The notes under the pieces: model-generated
Seen by the model: only the letters and a program-made list of their open reading frames with translations
Database searches by the model: none
What the model was told of the DNA's origin: nothing
Shown: positions 1 to 10,952 of the stretch, one piece after another
Layout: each line of letters opens with the position of its first letter
Position numbering within the stretch: the first letter of the stretch is position 1
Made by a program: the position numbers and the translations under genes
From: Aristolochia californica
Taxonomy: Eukaryota; Streptophyta; Magnoliopsida; Piperales; Aristolochiaceae
Direction of reading: 5' to 3'
DNA length: 64,000 nucleotides
Assembly: GCA_029961685.1 (NCBI GenBank)
Contig: JARWKL010000009.1
Location: 21,757,237 to 21,821,236 of the forward strand

Positions 1-3000
1 CAAACCTTTTAAAGAGAATAACAAAGGCTCATTAAATTCTCAAGTGAATGTGCAGTGGTATATTTACCCGAGTCAAACAAGCCATTATTTTGCCCATTAA
101 CAAAAAGTTGACCTAGCGATTATAGATGATTGTCAAGTGATTTATCATGCTTAACGGGCTATATTTTTGTTTGGAATGACATATGGATTCAGAGTCAACA
201 CTCGGTTAAAAATCCCCCGCCTCCCCCTTTTCCGGACGATTGCAAAACCTAATATATAAAAAATAAAAAGAGTTTACAATCCCTAAAAGTTACAAACACT
301 TTGTGGAATTATCTCTCTCTACATTTGCGCATTGTGCGTTTCCATTTTAGATGTATACATTTTTTCTTTGATCAAAACTTGAGTTTTCACTTTTCCCTTC
401 ATCTCGTAAACAAAAAAGAGATAAAAGGCAAATAGATGAAACCAAAATGAAAATTTTAGAGTTTATGTATGGAAAAAATTTAAAGCAATAACAAAGAAAA
501 GTAAAGAAAATTTATTCACACACTAAAAATGAACACAAAAGTTTTATTATCCAAGTTTGGGAAATTCCACTTGTTAAACCCCAATAGCTTGGAATTTTAT
601 TAGAAAGAGATTTTTCTACACATGTTTTAAAAAATAGATATGCATGCTTGAAACATGTTAAAGATGAAAATGACCTATGGATCCAAACCTTTTATAGAGA
701 ATAACAAATGCCCATTAAATTCTCAAGTGAACGTGCAGTCGGATATTTACCCGAGTCAAACAAGCCATTATTTTTCCCTTTTACAAAAAACTGACCTAAC
801 GATAATAGATGATTGTAAAGTGATTTATCATGCGTTACGGGCTATATTTTTGTAAGGAATGACTTATGGATTGGGAGTCAACACTCAGTTAAAAATCTCC
901 CACCTCCCCCTTTTCCGGATGATTGCAAAACCTAATATATAAAAAACTAAACAGATTTTACAATCCCTAAAAATTACAGACACTTTTCTGAATTATCTCT
1001 CACTACATTTGTGCATTGTTCATTTCCATTTTAGATGTATACTTTCTTCTTAAATCAAAACTTCAGTTTTCACTTTTCCCTTATTCTCATATAGAAAAAA
1101 AAAAAGATAAAAGGCAAATAGATCACAACGAAATGAAAATTTTAGAGTTTATGTACGGAAAAAGTTTAAAGCAATAAAATATGTAAGTAAATAAAATTTA
1201 TTCACACACCACAAATGAACACAAAAGTATTGAGATCCAAGTTTTTGAAATTCCACTAGTTCAACCCCAATAGCTTTGAATTTTGTAAGAAACAAATTTT
1301 TCTACACATGTTTAAAAAAATGGATATGCATGCTTGAAACATGTTAAAGATGCAAATGACCTATGGATCCAAACCTTTTAAAGAGAATCACAAACGCTCA
1401 TTAAATTCTCAAGTGAACGTGCGGTGGGATATTTACCCGAGTCAAACAAGCCATTATTTTGGCCTTTACAAAAAGCTGACCTAACAATTGTAGATAATTG
1501 TAATGTGATTTATCATGCGTAACGGGCTATATTTTTTTAAGGAATGACTTATGGATACGGAGTCAACACTCAGTTAAAAATCACCTGCCTCCCCCTTTTC
1601 CCGACGATTGCAAAACCAATATATAAAAACTAAAATGAGTTAACAATCCCTAAAAATTACAGATACTTTTTGGAATTATCTCTCTCTACATTTGTGCATT
1701 GTGCATTTCCACTTTAGATGTATACTTTTTTCTAAAATCAAAACTTGACTTTTCACTTTTCCCTCCATCTTATAAATAAAAAAGAGATAAAAGGCAAATA
1801 TATCTCAACAAAATGAAAATTTTAGAGTTTATGTAAGAAAAAAACATTAAAGAAATAAAAAATGTATTTAAAGAAAATTTATTCACACACCACAAAAGAA
1901 CACAAAAGTTTTGTTATCGAAGTTTGGGAAATTCCACTAGTTCAACCCAAATAGCTTCGAATTTTATAAGAAAGAGAATTTTTTACACATGTTTTAAAAA
2001 ATGGATATGCATGTTTGAAACATGTTAAAGATGCAAATGACCTATGGATCCAAACCTTTTAAAGAGAATAAAAAGCGTTCATTAAATTCTCTAGTCAACG
2101 TGCGGTGGTATATTTACCCAAGTCAAACAAGCCAATATTTTACACATTTACAAAAAGTTGACCTAACGATCATAAATGATTGTAAAGTGATTTCTCATGC
2201 GTAACATGCTATATTATTTTAAATAATGACTTATGGATTGGGAGTCAACACTCAGTTAAAAATCCCCCACCTCCCCCTTTTCTCGACGATTATAAAATGT
2301 AATATATAAAAAGTAAAAATAGTATACAACCCCTAAAAATTACATAAACATTTTTCAATTATCTCTCTCTAAATTAGAGCATTGCGCATTTTCATTTTAG
2401 ATGTATACTTTTTTATTAAATCAAAACTTGAGTTTTCACCTTGCCCTTCATTGCGTAAACAAGAAAGAGATAAAAGGCAAAAAGATACAACAAAATAAAA
2501 ATTTTATAGTTTATGTATGAAAAAAATTTAAAGAAATAACAAATATAAGTATAGAAAATTTATTCACACACCACAAATGAACACGAAAGTTTTGTTATCC
2601 AAGTTTGGGAAATTGCACTAGTTCTACCCCAATAGCTTGGAATTTTATAAGAAACAGATTTTTCTACACATGTTTTAAAAAATGAATATGCATGCTTAAA
2701 ACATGTTAAAGAGGCAAAGGACCTATGGATCCAAACCTTTTAAAGAGAATAACAAACGCTCATTAAATTCTCAAGTGAACATGCGGTGGGATATTTACCT
2801 CGAGTAAAATAGGCCATTATTTTGCCCATTTTAAAAAAGTTGCCCTAACGATCTTAGATGATTGTAAAGTGATTTATCATGCGTAATGAGCTACAGTTTT
2901 TTAAGGAATGAATTTGGATTCGGAGTCAACACTCAGTTAAAACCCCCCGACCTCCCCCTTTTCTCGATGATTGCAAAACCTAATATATAAAAACTAAAAA

Positions 3001-6000
3001 GAGTTTACAATCCCTAAAAATTGCAAAGACTTTTTCTGAATTATCTCTCTCTACATTTGTGCATTGTGCATTTCCATTTTAGATGTATATTTTTTTCTTA
3101 CATCAAAACTTCTGTTTTCACTTTTCCTTTCATCTCGTTAACACGAAAGAGATAAAAGGCAAATAGATCACAATGAAATAAAAAATTTAGAGTCTATGTA
3201 TGGAAAAAATTTAAGTCAATAACAAATATAAGTGAAGTAAAATTTAATCACACACCAAAAATGAACACAAAAGTTTTGTTATCCAAGTTTGGGAAATTCC
3301 ACTAGTTCAATCCCAATAGCTTGGAATTTTATAAGAAAGAGATTTTTCTACACATATTTTAAAAAAAACAATATGCATGCTTGAAACATGTTAAAGACGC
3401 AAATGACCTATGGATCAAAACCTTATAAAGAGAATAACAAACGCTTATTAAATTCTCAAGTGAACTTGCGGTAGGATATTTACCCTAGTCAAACAAGCCA
3501 TTATTTTGCCCATATTCAAAAAGCTAACCTAACGATCATAGATGATTGTAAAGTGATTTATCATGCATAACCGGCTGTACATTTTAAGGAATGACTTATC
3601 GATTGGGAGTCAACAATCAAGTAGAAATCCCCCACTTCCCTCTTTTCCCGATGATTGCAAAACCAAATATATAAAAATTAAAAAACGTTTACAATCCTTA
3701 AACATTATAGGCACTTTTTAGAATTTCCCTCTCTGCAATTGTGCATTGTACATTTCCATTTTAGATGTATACTTTTTTCTTAAATCAAAATGGGAGTTTT
3801 CACTTTTCCCTTCATCTCGCAAACAAAAAGGAGATCGAAGGCAAATAGATCACAACGAAAAGAAAATCTCAGAGTTTATGTATGAAAAAACTTTAAAGCA
3901 ATAAAAAATGTAACTAAAGAAAATTTATTCACACACCACAAATGAACACAAAAGTTTTGTTGTCCAAGTTTGGGAAATTCCATTACTTCAACCCCAATAG
4001 CTTGGAATTTTATAAGAAAGAGATTATTCTACACATGTTTTAAAAAATGGATATGCCTGCTTCAAACATGTTAAAGATGCAAATGACCTATAAATCCAAA
4101 CCTTTTAACGAGAATAACTAACACTCGTTAAATTCTCAAGTAACTTGCTGTGGGATATTGACCCGAGTCAAACAAGCCATTATTTTGCCCATATAAAAAA
4201 AGCTGACCTGACGATCGTGGATGATGGTAAAGTGATTTATCAAGTGTAACGGGCTATACATTTGTAACGAATGACTTATCGATTGGGGGTCAACACTCAG
4301 TTAAAAATCCCCCGCCTCCCCTTTTTCCCAACAATTGCAAAACCTAATATATAAAAACTAAAAAGATTTTACAATCCCTAAAAAATACAGACACTTTTCT
4401 GAATTATCTCTCTCTACATTTGTGCATCGTTCATTTTCATTTTAGATATACACTTTTTTCTTAAATCAAAACTTAAGTTTTCACTTTTCCCTTCATCTCG
4501 TAAACAAAAAAGAGATAAAAGGCAAATAGATCACATAGAAATGAAAAAAATTTAAAGAAATAAAAAATGTAAGTAAAGAAAATTTATTCACACACCCCAA
4601 ATGAACAAAAAAGTTTTTTATCCATGTTCAAATTCCACTAGTTCCATCCCAATAGCTTGGAATTTTATAAGAAAGAGATTTTTCTTTTCATGTTTTAAAA
4701 AATAGATATGCATGCCTGAAACATGTTAAAGATGCAAATTACCTAAGGATCGAAACCTTTTAGAGAGAATAACAAATGCCAATTAAATTCTCAAGTGAAC
4801 GTGCGGTGGTATATTTACCCGAGTCAAACAAGCCATTATTTTGCCCATTTACAAAAAGCTGACCTAACGATTATAGATGATTATAAAGTGATTTATCATG
4901 CGTAACGGGCTATATTTTTTCGTGGAATGACTTATGGATTCGGAGTCAACACTCAGTTAAAAATCCCCCGCCTCCCTCTTTTCCCGATGATTGCAAAACC
5001 TAATATATAAAAACTAAAAAGAGTTTACAATCCCTAAAAATTACAGACACTTTTCTAAATTACCTCTCTCTACAATTGTGCATTGTGCATTTCCATTTTA
5101 GATGTATACTTTTTCCTTAAATCAAAACTTGAATTTTCACTTTTCCCTTCATCTCGTAAACAAAAAAATTGATAAAAGGGAAATAGATCACAACGAAATG
5201 AAAATTTTAGAGTTTCTGTATGGAAAAAATTTAAAGCAATAACAAATGCAAGTAGAGAAAATTTATTCACACACCACAAATTAACACAAAAGTTTTGTTA
5301 TCCAAGTTTTGGAAATTCCACTAGTTCAACCCCAATAGCTTGGAATTTTATAAGAAAGAACTTATCTACACATGTTTTAAAAAATGGATATGCATGTTTG
5401 AAATTTGTTAAAGATGCAAATGACTTATGGATCCAAATCTTTTAAAGAGAATAAAAAACGCTTATTAAATTCTAAAGTGAACGTGCAGTCAGATATTTAC
5501 CCGAGTCAAATAAGCCATTATTTTCCCATTTAAAAAAAGCTGCCCTAAGGATCATAGATGGTTGTCAAGTAATTTATCAAGTGTAATGGGCTATATTTTT
5601 GTAAAGAATGAATTATGGATTGGGGGTCAACACTCAGTTAAAAATCCGTCACCTCCCCCACTTTCCCGATGATTGCCAAACCTAATATATAAAAACTAAA
5701 AAGATTTTACAATCCCTAAAAATTACTAACACTTTTCTGAATTATCACTCTCTACATTTGTGCATTGTTCATTTCCATTTTAGATGTATACTTTTTTCTT
5801 AAATCAAAACTTGAGTTTTCACTTTTACCTTCATCTCATAAACAATAAAGAGATAAAAGGCAAATAGATCACAAAGAAATGAAAATTTTAGAGTTTATGT
5901 ATGTAAAAAATTTAAAGCAAAAACAAATGTAAGTAAAGAAAATTTATTCACACCCACAAATGAACACAAAAGTTTTGTTATCCAAGTTTGGGAAATTCCA

Positions 6001-7912
6001 CTAGTTCAACCCCATTAAGTTGAAATTTTATAAGAAAGAAATTTTTCTAGACATCTATTAAAAAATGTATATGCATGCTTGGAACATGTTAAAGATTCAA
6101 ATGACCTATGGATCCAAACTTTTTAAAGAGATTAACAAACACTCATTAAATTCTCAAGTAAATGTGCAGTGGGATATTTACCCGAGTCATACAAACCATT
6201 ATTTTGCCTATTTACAAAAAGCTGACCTAACGATCATAGATGATTCTAATGTGATTTATCATGCGTAATAGACTATATTTTTGTATGGAATGACTTATGG
6301 ATTGGGATTCAACACTCAGTTCAAAATCCCCAGCCTCCCCCTTTTCCCGATGATTGGAAAACCTAATATATAAAAACTAAAAAGAGTTTACCATCCCCAA
6401 AAATTGCAAAGACTTTTCTGAATTATCTCTATCTACAAATGTTCATTGTGCGTTTCCCTTTTAGATGTATACTTTTTTCTTATATCAAAACTTCTGGTTA
6501 CACTTTTCCCTTCATCTCGTAAACAAAAAAGAGATAAAAGGCAAATAGATCACAACGAAATGATAATTTTAGACTTAATGTATGGAAAAACTTTAAAGCA
6601 ATAACAAATGTAAGTAAAGAAAATTTATTCACACACCACAAATGAACACAAAAGTTTTGTTATCCAAGTTTGGGAAATTCCACTAGTTCAACCCCAATAG
6701 CTTGGAAATTTATAAGAAAGAGATTTTTCTACACATGTTTTAAAAAATGGATATGCATGCTTGAAACATGCTAAAGATGCAAAAGACCGATGGATCCAAA
6801 CCTTTTAAAGAGAATAACAAATGCTCATTAAATTCTAAAGAGAACGTGCGTTGGGATATATACCCGAGTCATGCAAGCAATTATTTTGCCCATTTACAAA
6901 AAGTTGACCTACCTATCATAATGATTGTAAAGTGATTTATCATGCATAACGGGAAATATTTTTGTAAAGAATGAATTTTGGATTGGGACTTAAAACTCAG
7001 TTAAAAATCCCCCTCCTCCCCTTTTTCCCGTCGAAGAATTTACAATCCAAAAAAATTACAGACACCTTTTAGAATTATCTCTCATTACATTTGTGCATTG
7101 TACACTTCCATTTTAGATGTATACTTTTATCCTAATTCAAAACATGAGTTTTCACTATACCCTTCAACTCGTTAACAAAAAAGAGATAAAATGCAAATTG
7201 ATCACAGCGAAATGACAAACACTCATTAAATTCTCATTTGAACGTGCAGTGGGACTTAACGATCATAAATGATTCTAAAGTGATTTATCATGCATAAAGG
7301 AATTCAACACTCAGTTAAAAATCCCCCGCCTCTCCCTTTTCCTAACGATTGCTAAACCTAGAATATAAAAACTAAAAAGAGTTTACAATCCCTAAAAATT
7401 ACAGACACTTTTTGGAATTATCTCTCTTTACATTTGTGCATTGTACATTTCCATTTTAGATGTATACTTTTTTCTTAAATCAAAACTTGAGTTTTCACTT
7501 TTCTCTTCATCTCGTAAAGAAAAAAGAGACAAAAGGCAAATTGATCAGAGTGAAATGAAAATTTTAGAGTTTATGTATGGAAAAAATTTAAGGCAATAAC
7601 AAATGTAAGTAAAGAAAATTTATTCACACTCCACAAATGAACACAAAAGTTTTGTTATCCTAGTTTGGGAAATTCCACTAGTTCAACCCCAATAGCATGG
7701 AATTTTATAAGAAAGAGATTTTTCTACACATGTTTAAAAAATTGGATATGCATGCTTGAAACATGTTAAAGATGCAAATGACCTATGGATCCAAACCTTT
7801 TAAAGAGAATAACAAATTCTCATTAAATTCTCAAGTGAACGTACGGTGGGATTTTTACCCGAGTCAAACAAGCCATTATTTTGCCCATTTCAAAAAAGCT
7901 GACCTAACGATC
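1..7912 (+). repeat. Left satellite array, ~680-bp monomers
   Basis: Head-to-tail AT-rich satellite. The anchor after the GGATCC site (CAAACCTTTT or a variant) occurs near 1, 684, 1370, 2051, 2732, 3416, 4097, 4752, 5434, 6115, 6797 and 7792. Most intervals are 681-686 bp; the 655-bp interval before 4752 reflects small deletions. Within each monomer the order is: anchor; a stretch open for about 60 codons; a C-rich tract; a TATATAAA box; T-rich and A-rich blocks; then ATGGATATGCATGC-like and AACATGTT palindromic motifs leading into the next anchor. Neighbouring monomers look roughly 85-90% alike by eye. No gene is visible in this stretch. The array is interrupted at 7912 by a retroelement. 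Confidence 0.95.
7032..7330 (+). repeat. Heavily deleted satellite monomer
   Basis: The anchor interval 6797 to 7792 is 995 bp, one full period plus a remnant. Relative to neighbours, the stretch after the C-rich tract at about 7032 lacks the usual TTGCAAAACC/TATATAAA block. Near 7214 the sequence jumps from the AACGAAATG region straight to the ACAAACACTCATTAAA region. At about 7256 the segment between GTGGGA and CTTAACGATC is gone, and near 7300 the TATTTTTGTAAGGAATGACTT block is missing. Several separate deletions therefore fall within about 300 bp of one monomer, some 600 bp left of the retroelement insertion. Confidence 0.8.
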
Positions 7913-8255
7913 TGTTATGCACGGAATAACTTTATTATTTTAGTTGTTTTATTTAATTTACTTTATTTTATTATCAGTTTGAGGTCATTGGGGTATTTTT
8001 GGAATTATTTATTCAAAGGGATATTTGGAAAAAAATTTCTTAGGGATATTTTTGTAATATTTTATTAAACCCTAAAAGGGTGAACCTTATTTATGGGGTA
8101 AGACTAATGCGAAGGACAAGCATTGAAAATTAGGTTAAGTCTAGTCTAAACAGGCTTAGAGTTCTCCTCAACGAGCTCTAGGGTTTTCAAGTTTTCTTTT
8201 GGCTTGATCTTCATCTTTTTCTACGATTCCTTGTGTTAGATTTGGGACCGTAACA
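7913..8255 (+). mobile_element. 5' long terminal repeat
   Basis: A 343-bp segment starts TGTTATGC and ends CCGTAACA, giving a perfect 5-bp terminal inverted repeat TGTTA/TAACA with the canonical TG...CA ends. The left edge coincides exactly with loss of satellite similarity, and the right edge lies 2 bp before a primer binding site. The body is T-rich at first, with an AAACCCTAAAAGGG stretch near 8067, then mixed. No matching second LTR is found at the right end of the insert or elsewhere in the window, so this is inferred from ends and position rather than from an LTR pair. Confidence 0.8.
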
Positions 8256-8257
8256 AC

Positions 8258-8269
8258 TGGTATCTGAGC
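8258..8269 (+). promoter_or_regulatory. Primer binding site (tRNA-iMet type)
   Basis: TGGTATCTGAGC lies 2 bp downstream of the LTR end. It differs by one base from TGGTATCAGAGC, the common plant retrotransposon site complementary to the 3' end of initiator methionine tRNA. Position and sequence together support minus-strand priming for reverse transcription in the ancestral element. Confidence 0.85.
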
Positions 8270-8278
8270 AGGAACACA

Positions 8279-9136
8279 ATGGGTTATTCATTTTCCCCAA
8301 AAGGATGGATTATTCTAGACGAGGTATACGATTTAATGGAAAAAGTATGCAAAGATATGGGAGAAATACGCGCATCGTATGAATCTTCCATTGAAATTGC
8401 TGCAATTGAAGTTTCTACAATTAAGAGGGATCTCGCTGCCACAGTCGCTCGAGACGCTGGCTCAGACAGGCAGGAGAAGCAAACAATCAGGGACCTCTCT
8501 GTATCTCCGGCGGTGGCAAACTCCGAATTTTGGGATTCAGAAATTCTGAAAACGGAAGGGTATACAGCACACCCTTCGTCGGAAAATCCAAGATGGAGTT
8601 TGGCATCAAATCCTTTGCCAATGGATGCCATACGTCTTTCCGAAATGCAAATGCAGGGAAATCCAAAGCCGAACAGTGGGAAGGTAATACAAATCCGAAC
8701 AGGGGAAATTCTGAAATCGTCGGCACTGGACGGATTTGGGGGCGACCTCAATTCCGAAATTGGGGACAAGGGAAATCTCCGAGCAAGAATGTCATGCGCA
8801 AAATCCCGAGTAGGGCAATGGGACCCAGAAATTCCAAACTCAAATCACTTTGGCTCACGGCAAGCAAATCTTTCGACGACTGTTCTGACTAGGAAACAAG
8901 CAGCAAAGCCCCAAAGGACTGCCCTTCACCACCGGACACTGAGGAGGTTCCGTCGGCGCCGTCGAAAACATGTCCGGTGGGATGTGACTTCCGGCCACAA
9001 CCTCCCACTCGCAATCCACTTCTCGTCAGACCAGAGCATAGCCAAGTTCCAAATTGAGGGGGTAAGTGTCTCAGAAATTTCTTTTTTGAGGGGCTTTGTT
9101 TTTCTGTGGATGAGCATAGTACCTATGCGGCTGTGA
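8279..9136 (+). CDS. Gag-position leader ORF of the retroelement, unrecognised
   Basis: An open frame of 285 codons begins 9 bp after the primer binding site, where gag normally starts in plant LTR elements. The N-terminal 70 or so residues are helix-prone and charged (start MGYSFSPKGW, then DLMEKVCKDMGEI), as in many plant gag N-termini. The middle is Ser/Asn/Pro rich. An arginine cluster (RRFRRRRRKH) sits near residues 220-233 and could bind nucleic acid. I see no CCHC zinc knuckle and no protease. The last part (after about residue 261) crosses a GTAAGT at 9062, so the reading frame may really end or be spliced there. The frame is long for chance, but I cannot name a family, and it may be non-functional. 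Confidence 0.45.
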   Translation: MGYSFSPKGWIILDEVYDLMEKVCKDMGEIRASYESSIEIAAIEVSTIKRDLAATVARDAGSDRQEKQTIRDLSVSPAVANSEFWDSEILKTEGYTAHPSSENPRWSLASNPLPMDAIRLSEMQMQGNPKPNSGKVIQIRTGEILKSSALDGFGGDLNSEIGDKGNLRARMSCAKSRVGQWDPEIPNSNHFGSRQANLSTTVLTRKQAAKPQRTALHHRTLRRFRRRRRKHVRWDVTSGHNLPLAIHFSSDQSIAKFQIEGVSVSEISFLRGFVFLWMSIVPMRL

Positions 9137-9151
9137 ATCTTCAAATTGCAG
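9062..9151 (+). other. Possible retained intron
   Basis: A GTAAGT donor at 9062 is followed by a T-rich stretch (TTTCTTTTTTGAGG, TTTGTTTTTCTG) and ends in AAATTGCAG at 9151. A 90-bp intron with these ends is normal for plants. If real, it implies that this part of the insert came from genomic DNA or unspliced RNA. The flanking exons are not recognised, so this rests on splice-site pattern only. Confidence 0.35.
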
Positions 9152-9345
9152 ATGTGGCATTTAATTTTCTGGATCCCCTGTATGTTGTTCGGCCACGAAC
9201 TTCACTTTCAAAATTTTGGCCTGGTGAGTTTCTGTTTCAGGAAGCAGCGAAACACATCCAGCATCGTTTTGGCTACCTTACGGCTGGTGTGTATGACTTT
9301 CAAGCAGGATTTTTTTGGGGATGTTGGGAAGGATAGATGTGCTGT
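9152..9345 (+). pseudogene. Unrecognised gene-like fragment
   Basis: After the possible splice acceptor the frame reads VAFNFLDPLYVVRPRTSLSK and continues through EAAKHIQHRFGYLTAGVYDF until a stop near 9335. Base composition is coding-like and unlike satellite. I do not recognise the protein. It could be a captured exon or part of the retroelement itself. Confidence 0.3.
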
Positions 9346-9347
9346 AA

Positions 9348-10005
9348 GGAGCTAAAGGGCTGGCAATTTTAATAGTTGCAGCAGCAGGAGTGGTTCCTAC
9401 CTACAAAATGGGTACCAGTTTGGTGGTTGGTCGAAGGTCGGATGGGTCTTTGTCTGCACCATCTGCCATTCTGTCACTTGCCTTAGGGTCTATATCGGTA
9501 CAATCTAATTCTAGTGATGACATGGATCTGCCATTCTGTCACTTGCCTTAGGGTCTATATCGGTACAATCTAATTCTAGTGATGAGATGGATAATCCAGC
9601 AAATTGTAATTTCTCTGTAGAGTATCCTTTTTGTCCACATGATGATATTTCCCCTGTGAAAGGTTCAAGTCAATTTGCTAATCAAGAGAATCATCAGGAC
9701 AAAATTGATTTGGATTCAGAACCACAATTTGCATCCAAAGCTCAAGCAGGTTATGAAACAGATTTTGGTCATGAGAACAGTAGTTCTACTCACAGAGAAA
9801 AATCTGGCCTAGAAGAACAGTTCACTGTCCAGGATGAAGGACCCTCTCATCTTGGACGAAAAAAGGTTGTCACTGAAGACCGTTGCTCTGAGGAGGGTCT
9901 TGTTTCTGGAACGAAAGTGGATAAAAAAAGAGTAGTTTTTTACAAGAAAGAGGATTACAGAGAAGACCATTTTGTGCAGACTGAGAGAGATGAAGTGAGT
10001 TGCAA
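9348..10005 (+). pseudogene. Unrecognised captured gene fragment, frame broken by 65-bp duplication
   Basis: One continuous protein can be followed if the tandem duplication at 9461-9590 is disregarded. It has a hydrophobic segment (AILIVAAAGVVPTYKMG, possibly membrane spanning), then a Ser-rich stretch (SLALGSISVQSNSSD), then a hydrophilic acidic/basic region that starts MDNPANCNFS at 9587 and runs through KKRVVFYKKEDY. The duplication shifts the frame between the two parts, so the fragment is disabled as it stands. The open frame that starts at 9587 continues into the Hsp90-like segment and ends at 10093. I cannot assign a family; the membrane-segment reading is an inference from hydrophobicity. 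Confidence 0.4.
9461..9590 (+). repeat. 65-bp tandem duplication
   Basis: Bases 9461-9525 and 9526-9590 are direct copies starting ATCTGCCATTCTGTCACTTG. I see one difference, GATGACATGG against GATGAGATGG near the end. Because 65 is not a multiple of three, it shifts the reading frame of the host fragment. The near identity indicates a late event relative to other damage in the insert. Confidence 0.9.
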
Positions 10006-10506
10006 TCACAAGGAATTGGTGACAAGATACTTTGAAATCAACTTCCCCATCATCTCGGGGCAAGCAGAGAGGTTGAGTCAGCAGTTCCAGTAGATGATGA
10101 TGAATCAAATGAAGATGAAGCACGTGCATATTAATCAGAGGAGGAAGAAGTAAAAGAGGACGATGGTGAGAAAAAGCCAACGAAAAAAAAGGGCAGGGAA
10201 CAACTTATGACTGGGACGTCATGAATGATGTGAAGGCCATATGGCTGCGCAATTCCAAAGAGGTTACTGCTGCAGCGTACTACAAATTTTACCATTCTTC
10301 TGCAAAGGACTTTGGTGATGAAATGCCAATGGCTTGGAGTCACTGCACTGCTGAAGCTGTCCTGTTTGTTCCTCCTCAGGCTTCACCTGATTTGTATGAG
10401 AGTTACTACAATACCAACAAAGCCAATTTGAAGTTGTATGTGCGAGTCTGCCTCTCAGATGAATTTGATGAGCTTCTTCCAAAATATTTAAGCTTTTTGA
10501 AAGGGT
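10006..10506 (+). pseudogene. Hsp90 (ER GRP94/SHEPHERD-like) middle-domain fragment
   Basis: Hsp90 is an ATP-driven chaperone; the GRP94 class works in the ER lumen. Reading across three frames gives, in family order: HKELVTRYFEINFPI; then an acidic linker (VPVDDDESNEDEARAY, stop at 10132, SEEEEVKEDDGEKKP); then YDWDVMNDVKAIWLRNSKEV, KFYHSSAKDFGDEMPMAWSH, LYESYYNTNKANLKLYV and DEFDELLPKYLSFLKGL. The long acidic linker and the YDWDVMNDVKAIWL context fit the plant GRP94 class better than cytosolic Hsp90. Damage: two frame changes, one stop, about six codons missing between SHCTAE and AVLFVPP, and one residue lost in LYVR-VCLSDEF. Similarity stops before the conserved SREMLQQ segment that carries the ATPase arginine. 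The N-terminal ATPase domain and C-terminal dimerisation domain are absent. No introns are apparent within the matched stretch. This is a non-functional fragment; the family call is firm, the subclass fairly so. Confidence 0.88.
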
Positions 10507-10751
10507 TGGAATCAATTATTGGGCATGACATAATAGTCAGATTCTGCCATGCCAGGAACGCTGGGGAAGTACTGCGTGTCTTTAAGGAGATGGCCAAACA
10601 GCAGGGGATGAAACAGGAGGCAGCTGCTGGTTTTGCAGCCCTTAAGTTCTTCCACAACTTGTGGTATGCTGCTGCTTTGACAGTGCAGAAATGGACTCAA
10701 CCAACCATAATAGAACCCAGAAAACTTAGTGATCCTTCGCTAGGCCAGTAA
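10221..10751 (+). pseudogene. Chimeric open frame: Hsp90 piece fused to unknown sequence
   Basis: A 176-codon open frame starts inside the Hsp90 fragment (MNDVKAIWL). It leaves Hsp90 similarity after SFLKGL (about 10506) and continues for about 80 codons with unrelated sequence (IIGHDIIVRFCHARNAGE, VFKEMAKQQGMKQEAAAG). The second half is not a known Hsp90 segment and I do not recognise it. The abrupt switch with the frame maintained looks like a fusion junction of two captured pieces. There is no evidence that it is expressed. Confidence 0.5.
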
Positions 10752-10949
10752 CATAACCATGTGTATTGGAAGTATGGTAGTTTTCACTATTGTTCCAGTG
10801 CAATCCACTGCATTCCTGGATTGTACAACACTGTTTTGACACTGCAGAAAACAGTCCTACCACTTGCAGGAACTCTTATATGGGCAGGTGCTGAAGTTGG
10901 TCACTTTGGGATTGGCATGATGTAACATGACATAGTCAAGCTTTTTGAC
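10752..10949 (+). other. Unrecognised, gene-like sequence in the insert
   Basis: No long open frame. One frame reads VLPLAGTLIWAGAEVGHFGIG before a stop at about 10923, which resembles protein sequence and is unlike the satellite, but I cannot name a family. Probably another decayed captured fragment. Confidence 0.3.
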
Positions 10950-10952
10950 AGT

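Noticed and set aside
8064..8082. Plant telomere repeat (AAACCCT)
   Set aside because: A single AAACCCTAAA occurs inside the LTR with no tandem copies.
8284..9144. Minus-strand frames of up to 161 codons within the insert
   Set aside because: They lie opposite the longer plus-strand frame that follows the primer binding site, and they show no recognisable motifs.
9224..9240. Mini-intron GTGAGT...TTTCAG
   Set aside because: Only 17 bp, far below the minimum size of a spliceable plant intron.
10006..10506. A functional Hsp90 gene
   Set aside because: Only part of the middle region is present, with a stop codon, two frame changes and internal codon losses. The ATPase and dimerisation domains are missing.
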